A stretch of DNA of 64,000 nt. It comes from CAZVFX01 sp964626565. Lineage in GTDB: Bacteria > Myxococcota_A > UBA9042 > CAIXZC01. A model generated the notes under the pieces. The model saw nothing but the letters and a program-made list of their open reading frames with translations, was not told where the DNA came from and ran no database searches. The stretch lies in contig CAZVFX010000026.1 of the NCBI GenBank assembly GCA_964626565.1, forward strand, positions 3,287 through 67,286, written 5' to 3'. Made by a program: the position numbers and the translations under genes. The stretch's first letter is position 1, and each line of letters begins with the position of its first letter. Shown here in pieces: positions 8,118-15,485 of the stretch.

Positions 8118-9774
8118 CGACAAAAAAACGACGGACGGCTTTCGCCAGTGGAAAGAGAAGGTCCTGGACCCTGCCGAAGCGCGGTTCAAGCCCCGCAAAG
8201 AGCAGTTCACCCGCTCGGACGGCGCTCAGATCGATTCGCTTTACATGCCTGACGAATCGTTTGACTACGAGGACAAGCTGGGGTTCCCGGGACAGTTTCC
8301 CTTCACCCGCGGCGTCCAGCCTAACATGTACCGCGGCCGCATGTGGACCATGCGTCAGTATGCCGGCTTTGCCACCGCGGAGGAATCCAACGTCCGGTAT
8401 CGTTACCTTCTGGACCAGGGACAAACTGGACTCTCGGTCGCCTTCGACCTTCCCACTCAGATGGGCTACGACTCGGACCACCCGCTCTCCCGGGGGGAGG
8501 TGGGTAAGGTAGGGGTAGCCATCGATACGCTGGAGGATATGCGGGTGCTCTTCAGTCAGATCCCGCTGGACAAGGTTTCCACCTCCATGACCATCAACTC
8601 CACCGCGGCCATTCTGCTCGCCATGTACATCGCGGTGGCCGAGGAAAACGAGGTGGCTCGGGACAAGTTGCGGGGGACCATTCAGAACGACGTACTCAAA
8701 GAGTACATTGCCCGGGGTACCTACATCTATCCGCCGGGGCCATCGCTGAAACTGATCACCGACATCTTCGACTTCTGCTCGAAAGAGGTGCCAAAGTGGA
8801 ACACCATCTCCATTTCCGGCTACCACATCAGGGAGGCGGGCTCCGACTCGGTCCAGGAAGTCGCATTTACCCTGGCCGACGGTATCACCTACGTGGATGC
8901 GGCCATTAAGACCGGGCTCGACGTTGACGCATTCGCGGGACGGCTGGCCTTCTTCTTCGGCGTGGCCAACAACTTCCTCGAGGAGATCGCCAAGTTCCGG
9001 GCCGCACGCCGCGTATGGGCCAAGATCATGCGCGACCGTTTCGAGGCCAAATCCAAGAAGAGCATGCTGCTGAGGTTCCACACTCAGACCGCTGGCTACA
9101 CCCTCACTGCGCAGCAGCCGATGAACAACGTAGTCCGGGTCACTCTGCAGGCTCTGGCCGCGGTGTTGGGCGGTACTCAGTCGCTGCACACCAACAGCTA
9201 CGATGAGGCGCTGTCGCTTCCCACCGAGGAAGCGGTGACCGTGGCGCTGAGAACCCAGCAGATCGTCGGTTTTGAAAGCTCGGTGTCCGACTTCGTGGAT
9301 CCGCTGGGCGGGTCGTACGCGTTGGAAGAGATGACCGACCACATCGAACGGGAAGCGCTGGCTCTTATCGACCGCATCGACAAGATGGGCGGTATGCTGA
9401 GAGCCATCGAGTCGGGATTCGTGAAACGGCAAATCTCCGACACTTCGTACCGCTACCAGCGGTCGGTTGAAGACGCAGACACCGTGGTCGTGGGGGTGAA
9501 CAAGTTCAAGACCGGCGACGTGACTCCCACCGATATCCTGCGGGTCGACCCTGCAGTGGAAGAGAAACAAAGACGCAGTCTGGCTGAAGTCAAGGCGACC
9601 CGGGACAGCGCGGCGGTTGACGCTGCCTTGACCAAAGTCACCGAGGCGGCCCGGTCGGGCGAAAACCTGGTGCCCTTCATTCTTCAGGCGGTACGCTCCA
9701 TGGCCACCCTGGGCGAAATCTCCGCGGCCATGGAAAAGGAGTTTGGCCGGTTCGAAGAGATCATCGAGATCTGA
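8110..9774 (+). CDS. Methylmalonyl-CoA mutase family, catalytic large subunit
   Basis: A 554-residue acyl-CoA mutase of the B12-dependent family, catalytic TIM-barrel part only; the separate cobalamin-binding subunit is not in this window. Diagnostic segments include P-N-M-Y-R-G-R-M-W-T-M-R-Q-Y-A-G-F, F-D-L-P-T-Q-M-G-Y-D-S-D, I-S-I-S-G-Y-H-I-R-E-A-G and L-H-T-N-S-Y-D-E-A-L. Methylmalonyl-CoA mutase interconverts (R)-methylmalonyl-CoA and succinyl-CoA in propionate metabolism. Paralogues acting on isobutyryl-, ethylmalonyl- or 2-hydroxyisobutyryl-CoA are similar, and I cannot exclude them by eye, although the Tyr in the N-M-Y motif fits the methylmalonyl type. The start is ATG 8110, eight bases inside the cyclase gene. 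Its TGA overlaps the ATG of an ABC ATPase by one base, which suggests translational coupling. Confidence 0.88.
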   Translation: MTDDKKTTDGFRQWKEKVLDPAEARFKPRKEQFTRSDGAQIDSLYMPDESFDYEDKLGFPGQFPFTRGVQPNMYRGRMWTMRQYAGFATAEESNVRYRYLLDQGQTGLSVAFDLPTQMGYDSDHPLSRGEVGKVGVAIDTLEDMRVLFSQIPLDKVSTSMTINSTAAILLAMYIAVAEENEVARDKLRGTIQNDVLKEYIARGTYIYPPGPSLKLITDIFDFCSKEVPKWNTISISGYHIREAGSDSVQEVAFTLADGITYVDAAIKTGLDVDAFAGRLAFFFGVANNFLEEIAKFRAARRVWAKIMRDRFEAKSKKSMLLRFHTQTAGYTLTAQQPMNNVVRVTLQALAAVLGGTQSLHTNSYDEALSLPTEEAVTVALRTQQIVGFESSVSDFVDPLGGSYALEEMTDHIEREALALIDRIDKMGGMLRAIESGFVKRQISDTSYRYQRSVEDADTVVVGVNKFKTGDVTPTDILRVDPAVEEKQRRSLAEVKATRDSAAVDAALTKVTEAARSGENLVPFILQAVRSMATLGEISAAMEKEFGRFEEIIEI

Positions 9775-10511
9775 TGACCGGGATCCGCCTTTCCGACATC
9801 TCTCTTCGCTACGGACGAAAACAGGTGCTGGACCGCGTCTCGCTTAGCTTCGACCCGGGAGACATCGTCGGGCTGTTAGGGCCTGGAGGCGGCGGTAAGA
9901 CACAGCTCATCAAGGTGATAACCACCCTCAAGCAACCCCGCCGGGGAAAGGTGGAGATGTTTGGAGTGCGCATGCACTGGGCCAATCGGACTGCGCTGAA
10001 AAGCGCGCGCCGCAGAGTGGGGCTGCAGTTCCAGAACTTCGCCCTGTTCGACTCCATGACCGTATTCGACAACGTGGCCTTTTCCCTGCGTCATGGAGAG
10101 AAGATGGCGGAAGAGGGCATTCGCAACGCAGTCCATCGCACCCTGGAACTGGTGGGTCTCGGGGACGCGGAAGAGTCCTTCCCCGTGGAGTTGTCCGGCG
10201 GAATGCGCCGACGGGTAGCCATCGCCCGGGTTATGGCGGCTCGTCCGGACCTGGCGGTATTCGACGACCCCGTGGCAGGATTGGACCCCATCAACTCCGC
10301 CAAGATCATGGTTCTGCTTAAGGATTTCGCAGGGGAAACCGGTTGCGTCACCGTAATCGCTACCCATGATTTGGAGCGGCTGCTGCCCATCTGCACACGG
10401 GCGGTGGCGATATTTGAAGGAAAGGTGCTGTACGATGGCCAGTCCGCCGTCGTAGAAGAGGCCCCGGACGACAGGGTCAGGGACTTCGTGCGAGCCGCCA
10501 CGCACCATTGA
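9774..10511 (+). CDS. MlaF-like ABC transporter ATPase
   Basis: A 245-residue ATP-binding subunit. The Walker A is G36-P-G-G-G-G-K-T43, the Q-loop lies in F-Q-N-F-A, the signature is L140-S-G-G-M and the H-loop is T-H198-D-L. The Walker B reads A-V-F-D-D-P, so the usual catalytic Glu is Asp165. It is followed by an MlaE-type permease, so this is an intermembrane phospholipid transport module of the Mla/MCE class. The partner MCE-domain protein MlaD is absent nearby. Overlap TGATG with the mutase gene. Confidence 0.85.
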   Translation: MTGIRLSDISLRYGRKQVLDRVSLSFDPGDIVGLLGPGGGGKTQLIKVITTLKQPRRGKVEMFGVRMHWANRTALKSARRRVGLQFQNFALFDSMTVFDNVAFSLRHGEKMAEEGIRNAVHRTLELVGLGDAEESFPVELSGGMRRRVAIARVMAARPDLAVFDDPVAGLDPINSAKIMVLLKDFAGETGCVTVIATHDLERLLPICTRAVAIFEGKVLYDGQSAVVEEAPDDRVRDFVRAATHH

Positions 10512-10564
10512 CCGGTCGACTTTCGAATGTCGAGCCGGAAGGCATGTCATCCAGGGAGAACAAG

Positions 10565-11356
10565 ATGTCCTGGTATAGCCCCATCTCGACGATAGGAAAC
10601 AAGACCCTGAGTCTTGTGGAGCGCGTCGGGGCCATGAACATCATGTACTTCGATACTTTGCGCGCCCTGGTGCCGCCCCGTTTCGACCGCAATGAAATGT
10701 GGCGTCAACTCCATAAGGTCGGGGTGCAGTCCCTCCCACTGGTGAGCCTCACCGCTTTCCTGGTGGGAGTGATCATGGTGATCCAGGGCATCGTGTATGT
10801 GAAAAGCACCGGCGCCACCAGCTTCGTCGGTGCGGCTGCCGGGATCGCAGTGCTGTCCGAACTGGGTCCATCCCTCATCGGCATCATGTTCTCGGGAAGA
10901 GTAGGCGCCAACACCACCGCAGAGTTGGGCAACATGGTGGTCTCGGAACAGGTAGAGTCCCTGCGCGCACTGGCCATCGACCCGGTGCGCTTCCTGGTGG
11001 TCCCGCGTTTCATCGCCATCGTCGTGAGCCTGGTGATGCTCACCATCGTGGGGGACCTATTCGGCCTCATAGGCGGCGGCGTAACTTGCCACTACCTGTT
11101 GGAAATCGACTGGCGCACGTTCGTGTCAAGCCTGCTGGACACCGGGTTGATGGATGAGTTGATTGTGGGGCTTATCAAGGCAGCCGCGTTCGGAATAGTC
11201 ATTTCCACCGTCTCCACCACCTACGGCCTCACCGTGTCCGGCGGTGCCAAGGGAGTGGGGAGGGCGGTGAATGGATGCGTTGTGACCACCGCGCTGGGGA
11301 TATTCCTCAGCGACTACATAATCACCTGGGGGTGGTATCAGTGGATGGAGTGGTAG
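10565..11356 (+). CDS. MlaE-like ABC permease, first copy
   Basis: A 263-residue inner-membrane permease of the MlaE/YrbE family. It has an amphipathic N terminus and five to six hydrophobic segments, with the conserved block G-P-S-L-I-G-I-M-F-S-G-R-V-G-A-N-T-T-A and E-L-G-N-M-V-V-S-E-Q-V-E-S-L-R-A. Family members move phospholipids between the inner and outer membrane, working with an MlaF ATPase. I prefer ATG 10565, since GGGAG lies six bases upstream. ATG 10544 and the TTG at 10508 overlapping the previous stop are in frame and cannot be excluded. The resulting length is the usual one for the family. Confidence 0.85.
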   Translation: MSWYSPISTIGNKTLSLVERVGAMNIMYFDTLRALVPPRFDRNEMWRQLHKVGVQSLPLVSLTAFLVGVIMVIQGIVYVKSTGATSFVGAAAGIAVLSELGPSLIGIMFSGRVGANTTAELGNMVVSEQVESLRALAIDPVRFLVVPRFIAIVVSLVMLTIVGDLFGLIGGGVTCHYLLEIDWRTFVSSLLDTGLMDELIVGLIKAAAFGIVISTVSTTYGLTVSGGAKGVGRAVNGCVVTTALGIFLSDYIITWGWYQWMEW

Positions 11357-11467
11357 AGAGGCAATTATCAATGTTCAATGTTCAATGTTCAATTGGAGGC
11401 CACGATTGGTACCGGGTCGGTTCCTGCCTTGGATTGATAATTGATAATTGGGAATTGGTAATTGACG
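11357..11467. repeat. Intergenic repeat: 3'-of-stop motif plus heptamer arrays
   Basis: Directly after the TAG of the first mlaE-like gene comes AGAGGCAATTATCAAT (11357-11372), shared with 12946 and 46687. It is followed by three exact AATGTTC heptamers (11370-11390). Further on, five imperfect heptamers of ATTGATA type run at 11433-11467. The inner ATTGATAATTG is the inverse of the CAATTATCAAT at 11362, so the block is bounded by a short inverted repeat about 90 bases apart. No ribosome binding site is evident before the ATG at 11475. Confidence 0.7.
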
Positions 11468-11474
11468 TAGCTAT

Positions 11475-12209
11475 ATGAGCTTGTTATCGAAGATGTTGCA
11501 GCAGTTGGCGCTTTCTTTATGGGCGATTGTGCGCCTGAAAGTCAGCTTCAAGGAAACCGCTGCGCAGTTCTTCGAAGCGGGCAACAAGTCCATCGTATTC
11601 GTCACGGTCACCATGGGCTTCATCGGCATGATCGGTATCTACCAGACCGCGTCCCAGATGGCGAAAGTCCTTCCCGAATACTCAGCACTCGGCGGCGCGT
11701 TCATCCAGTTTATGGTCCGTGAAATGGGCCCGGCCATGACCGGGCTGCTGCTGGCCGCCAGGGTAGGGACCGGTATTGCCGCGGAGTTGGGCTCCATGAA
11801 GGTCACCGACCAGCTCGACGCCATGAAGCTGTCGTCGGTAGACCCGGTGGAGTTACTGGTCGCTCCACGACTTATCGCCGCGGTCGCGGCGTGCATCTGC
11901 CTGGCCACCCTGGGCACGGTGGTAGCCATTATCACCGGATGTATCGTCGCCTACACCGGCTTTTCCGTCCTGCCCGATACTTTCATGTCGCTGAGATTCG
12001 TGCGAGTCCCCGACCTGCAAGTGGGGCTGGCCAAGTGCGTAATCTTCGGCCTTACCGTTCCCCTGGTTGCCTGCGCGTGCGGCTTCGACGCCCGGGGCGG
12101 ATCGGAAGGTGTGGGTACCGCGACCACCAGGGCGGTGGTATTCGGCTCATTCGGAGTCATTCTCCTCGATGCGATAATCTCCTTCTCATGGGAGGTACTG
12201 ATGAAATGA
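11475..12209 (+). CDS. MlaE-like ABC permease, second copy
   Basis: A 244-residue inner-membrane permease, paralogous to the one at 10565. It carries the same core in a diverged form: E-M-G-P-A-M-T-G-L-L-L-A-A-R-V-G-T-G and E-L-G-S-M-K-V-T-D-Q-L-D-A-M. It ends in L-M-K, and its stop overlaps the ATG of the next ATPase gene (ATGA), so the two form a coupled permease-ATPase pair. There is no clear Shine-Dalgarno in front of the ATG at 11475, where the spacer consists of simple repeats. Unlike the first pair, here the permease comes before the ATPase. Confidence 0.85.
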   Translation: MSLLSKMLQQLALSLWAIVRLKVSFKETAAQFFEAGNKSIVFVTVTMGFIGMIGIYQTASQMAKVLPEYSALGGAFIQFMVREMGPAMTGLLLAARVGTGIAAELGSMKVTDQLDAMKLSSVDPVELLVAPRLIAAVAACICLATLGTVVAIITGCIVAYTGFSVLPDTFMSLRFVRVPDLQVGLAKCVIFGLTVPLVACACGFDARGGSEGVGTATTRAVVFGSFGVILLDAIISFSWEVLMK

Positions 12210-12949
12210 TCCGGGTCGCACAAGTGGAGAATCTGCACAAGTCATTCGGTGACCACAAGGTCCTCACCGGGGTTTCGGCCTACTTCGTTGAGCACCGGTG
12301 CACCTTTGTGGCAGGTCCGTCCGGAACCGGTAAGAGCGTGCTGGTAAGGCACCTGGTGGGCTTGTTGCATCCCGACTCAGGGTCGGTGCACTATCGCGAC
12401 CAGCGGGTGGACGAATTGTCGGAAAGAGAGCTGTTTGACTTGAGGCGGAAGTGCGTCTACGTCTTCCAGCACCCCACTTTGTTCGACTCCATGTCGGTGT
12501 TGGAGAACGTCTCCCTGGTGGTGCGCCATCACTTCGGGGTCCGGAAACGGGAGGCGGACAACATCGCCATGGCTCAACTCAAAGAGTTGGGAGTGGACGG
12601 AAGGGCTCGACTCCAGCCGGGCTCGCTTTCGGCCGGAGAGCAGAAGATGATCTCCCTGGCCCGCGCCCTGGCGCTGAAACCGGAGACCCTCATCCTGGAC
12701 GAGCCCACCACCGGGCTCGACCCCTATGCGGCTCGGGAGTTGGACCAACTTGTAGATGGCCTGTCGGGAAAGGGCATGAGCCTTATCATCATCTCTCACG
12801 ACCTGAGAAGCATGCGTCGTCTGGCCGACGACGTACTGTTCCTGGTTGGCGGCAAAGTCCGGCTGGCCCTTCCGTCCGAACAGTTCTTCGCCAGCCGCGA
12901 TCCTGCGGCGTACCAGTTTGTGAACGGTTTGGTTGAAGGGGTCCTGTAG
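12206..12949 (+). CDS. MlaF-like ABC transporter ATPase, second copy
   Basis: A 247-residue ATPase with Walker A G37-P-S-G-T-G-K-S44, signature L-S-A-G-E-Q (Ala replaces the first Gly of L-S-G-G), Walker B L-I-L-D-E-P with the catalytic Glu present, and S-H-D as H-loop. It couples by a four-base overlap to the second MlaE-like permease. Together with the 9774 ATPase and the 10565 permease, the region encodes two permease-ATPase pairs, which could form two transporters or one heteromeric transporter. A hairpin terminator follows at 12986. Confidence 0.85.
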   Translation: MIRVAQVENLHKSFGDHKVLTGVSAYFVEHRCTFVAGPSGTGKSVLVRHLVGLLHPDSGSVHYRDQRVDELSERELFDLRRKCVYVFQHPTLFDSMSVLENVSLVVRHHFGVRKREADNIAMAQLKELGVDGRARLQPGSLSAGEQKMISLARALALKPETLILDEPTTGLDPYAARELDQLVDGLSGKGMSLIIISHDLRSMRRLADDVLFLVGGKVRLALPSEQFFASRDPAAYQFVNGLVEGVL

Positions 12950-12963
12950 AGGCAATTATCAAT
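12946..12963 (+). repeat. Copy of 18-base 3'-of-stop repeat
   Basis: GTAGAGGCAATTATCAAT includes the TAG stop of the second ATPase gene. The identical 18 bases occur in inverse orientation at 46687-46704, and 16 of them at 11357-11372. In each case the motif lies directly downstream of a TAG-terminated gene, in the sense of that gene. Confidence 0.8.
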
Positions 12964-13242
12964 AGTAAGTCGGCCTTTAAAGCGTGATGGGCCGGGCGCT
13001 AAGCACCCGGCCCATCTAGGCCGCAGTCACCTTGGAAGGAGGAAGTGCCTCGTTGGTTGGAAGGAGGGTTCAACCATCGAAGCAAAGGATTGTCAAACAG
13101 CCGTTCAACCTTTAGTGCAAGCCGCGTGCCAGCCAGATCTGCTCTCGTCGAGAGCCTCGTCACAACAGGGGAGAACCGGATCAACGGCAGATCAGACAGC
13201 CTCCCCTGACACAGAAATCACGGGCTGTGGATATTTTCTACA
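12950..13242. other. Convergent intergenic region
   Basis: This 293-base spacer lies between the plus-strand ATPase and the minus-strand glycosyltransferase. It holds the repeat copy at its left edge, a strong hairpin (12986-13016) and two 11-base direct repeats TTGGAAGGAGG at 13032 and 13057. I see no convincing gene in it. Confidence 0.6.
12986..13016. terminator. Perfect 11-bp hairpin between convergent genes
   Basis: GATGGGCCGGG (12986-12996) pairs perfectly with CCCGGCCCATC (13006-13016) around a nine-base loop. No T run follows on either side, so it is not a textbook intrinsic terminator. Its place between convergent genes suggests a bidirectional transcription stop or mRNA-stabilising hairpin. 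Confidence 0.6.
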
Positions 13243-15120
13243 CTACTGTGAGCGCAGTCTGGTCTCCAGGTCTACGAGCCGCCCGGAATTGGGGGTGAGG
13301 TTCCGGGCCAGTTGGGTTTCGAGCAGCGCGGCCTCGTAGTTCTCCTCGTTGATGAAGTAGAGCGCGTTGCGGTAGTGATACCATACCAGCAGTTTGGACA
13401 ACTCCGGATGCAGCGGCGTGCCTTCCATGTCCTGGTAAAACGCAGTCCAGAACTGCTTCTGGTGGGCCATTTCGACGGCCGGCGACTCGGCGGACAGATT
13501 CAACTGCACGCCGGGGCCGCGGAAAGTGAGGATGGACATGGGCAGAGGCATGCCGCCTGTGCCCAGAGAGAAGGGGGCAAATTCGGCCAGCGCAGGGTCT
13601 ACCTCCAGCACATCCGTTTCCAGGACTACCTCTCGGGTTTCCGCGATTTTCAAGAGTGCGGCAAGGGGGAAACCTCCGGTTTCGAAATACTCGGCAAAGA
13701 GGGGCTCGGTTTCCGGCCAGTCAGCGGCCATATCAAGGGCGTACCCCTTTCCCCCTTCGAAACGAGAGTAAAGGGACTGGTGAACCATGGCTACGTCCGG
13801 CCGGCGTTGTTCCACCTCCCGGAAATAGAGGTGGTTGAAGAATGTGGCGTAGTAGCTGGGCATGAACAAGGCGTCAGGGGGCAGGCGCTCGTGAAAGTGC
13901 CGGTTCAGCACATCCCCGCCGGAAAAGGCGGAGAGGTCTGCGTGGGAGACGTTCTGCCGGTAGAGCACCGACCCGCTCCAGGCGGTGAGCAGGACCAGCA
14001 CTGCGGCGGTCACCCACGCGGTGGTGGCAGCCTTGCGCCCTGCCCAACCGATGATGTGCGGGAAGTGAACCAGGGCCACGGCAGCGACGGCCAGCCCCTG
14101 CAGGCCCATGAGGAAATAGGCGTGGTCGTCGGGATTCTCCACGTCCAGGTACATGATAGCTTTGGAGGTGCCGCCGGCAATGATCAACAGCAGTAGCAGC
14201 CCGCCCATTTTGGGATTGGCGATGAAGGCGAAGATCAGGCCTACTGAACCGGCAACGAACAGTGGGAAGCCGGCCAGGTCCACCCATTTCTCGAATATGG
14301 TGAGCATGGCCACCATGAAGGGTGCTTTGGGCATTTCAGTGACTGAAATGTGGAACGCCTCAGCCGACAGCAGCGAATAGAAGCCGGACGGAGTCGACGG
14401 GTCCCCCCACATGAGCCAGCCGTCCGCGGCTCTTACGGGAAGATAAACGTAGACCAGCAACCCGGCCAGGGCGAGGAGGGCCATGGGTATGAGGAGCTTC
14501 GACATCAGCCTGGCCCGGACTGCGGGAAAAAACGTAAGATAGGCAACGCATGCGAGGGTGCCGAGCACGGTAAGAAAGTGGTGATTTCCCAGACCCAACC
14601 CAACCAGGAGCGAGGCCACCAGGGCGTAGCTGACGCGGTCCGGCGCCGCCGCCCACCGGATCGCGCACAGCACGATTCCCAGCATTATCACGCCGTTGAG
14701 GGTATACACTTCTGCCCTCACCGATTGGAACCAGACTGCAGGTGACAGCGTGAAGACTGCGGCCACCGCGGCCGCGCAGATGATACCGGGCAACCCGGGC
14801 CCCTCATTCTCGTCTCCTGTCGCCCGCGCCACCTCCAGACCCACCTTGAACAACAGGAGGGCGTGGAGGCCGCCCAAAAGGGCGTTGAACAGGTGTACCC
14901 GGAACGCGGCTGCCCCGACGGGTATCAGCGTGAAAAGACCTGACAGAATGACGTACAACGGAGTGCCTGGAGGGTGGGCGACTCCGGCGTTGTGCGCGAC
15001 GGCCACAAACTCGGCTGAATCAAGCCAGAAAGAGTGTTGCCCGGTATGGAAGAGATAGAAGAGCGAGGAGGCCAGAAACACCAGCCAGCCGGCCACTGTG
15101 GCGGCATAACGTTGGCTCAC
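13243..15120 (-). CDS. DUF2723 family membrane protein (glycosyltransferase-like)
   Basis: About 625 residues from GTG 15120. That start has GGGGAG seven bases upstream and lies just behind the queD stop; ATG 15144 in the same frame would overlap queD. The N-terminal half has about ten hydrophobic segments. The first periplasmic loop carries the DUF2723/GT-C hallmark (W-L-D-S-A-E-F, then G-V-A-H-P-P-G-T-P-L-Y), where the acidic residues are the expected catalytic base. The C-terminal third is soluble. Family members are predicted protein O-mannosyltransferase-like or lipid-linked sugar transferases; donor and acceptor are unknown here. It is the last gene of a minus-strand run. Confidence 0.8.
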   Translation of the reverse strand: MSQRYAATVAGWLVFLASSLFYLFHTGQHSFWLDSAEFVAVAHNAGVAHPPGTPLYVILSGLFTLIPVGAAAFRVHLFNALLGGLHALLLFKVGLEVARATGDENEGPGLPGIICAAAVAAVFTLSPAVWFQSVRAEVYTLNGVIMLGIVLCAIRWAAAPDRVSYALVASLLVGLGLGNHHFLTVLGTLACVAYLTFFPAVRARLMSKLLIPMALLALAGLLVYVYLPVRAADGWLMWGDPSTPSGFYSLLSAEAFHISVTEMPKAPFMVAMLTIFEKWVDLAGFPLFVAGSVGLIFAFIANPKMGGLLLLLIIAGGTSKAIMYLDVENPDDHAYFLMGLQGLAVAAVALVHFPHIIGWAGRKAATTAWVTAAVLVLLTAWSGSVLYRQNVSHADLSAFSGGDVLNRHFHERLPPDALFMPSYYATFFNHLYFREVEQRRPDVAMVHQSLYSRFEGGKGYALDMAADWPETEPLFAEYFETGGFPLAALLKIAETREVVLETDVLEVDPALAEFAPFSLGTGGMPLPMSILTFRGPGVQLNLSAESPAVEMAHQKQFWTAFYQDMEGTPLHPELSKLLVWYHYRNALYFINEENYEAALLETQLARNLTPNSGRLVDLETRLRSQ

Positions 15121-15122
15121 TC

Positions 15123-15485
15123 TCAATCTCCCCGGTAGGTGCACGATGACGAGTCGGTTTCCTTCACCGTCACCGCTTTTAGATCCGGCAACAGGTCTTT
15201 CACTTCCTCCCAGATGAACACGGCGAGCATCTCCGCGGTTCCAGCCTCGAGTCCCGGGATCTCATTGATCACTTTGTGGTCCAGCCGGGCTTTCACCGGT
15301 GCGCAGGCCTTCAAAATGTCGCCATAGTCGACAACCCATTTGGCGTGGTTGTCTACTTCCCCTTCAACCACGATCTCCACCAGATAGCTGTGCCCGTGCA
15401 GTTGCCGGCACCGGTGCCCTTCCGGCGCGTTGGGCAGTTGGTGTGCTGCTTCAAAACGAAAGCTCTTCCTAAGTTCGATTTTCAT
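15123..15485 (-). CDS. queD: 6-carboxy-5,6,7,8-tetrahydropterin synthase (QueD/PTPS family)
   Basis: A 120-residue enzyme that turns 7,8-dihydroneopterin triphosphate into 6-carboxytetrahydropterin, the second step of queuosine and 7-deazaguanine biosynthesis. The zinc ligands are H15 (F-E-A-A-H) and H30/H32 (L-H-G-H), the catalytic Cys is C26, and the D69-H70 pair is present, as is the C-terminal V-K-E-T-D block. The length is normal for QueD. Its start overlaps the stop of the upstream response regulator gene by four bases. No other queuosine genes are in the window. Confidence 0.92.
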   Translation of the reverse strand: MKIELRKSFRFEAAHQLPNAPEGHRCRQLHGHSYLVEIVVEGEVDNHAKWVVDYGDILKACAPVKARLDHKVINEIPGLEAGTAEMLAVFIWEEVKDLLPDLKAVTVKETDSSSCTYRGD

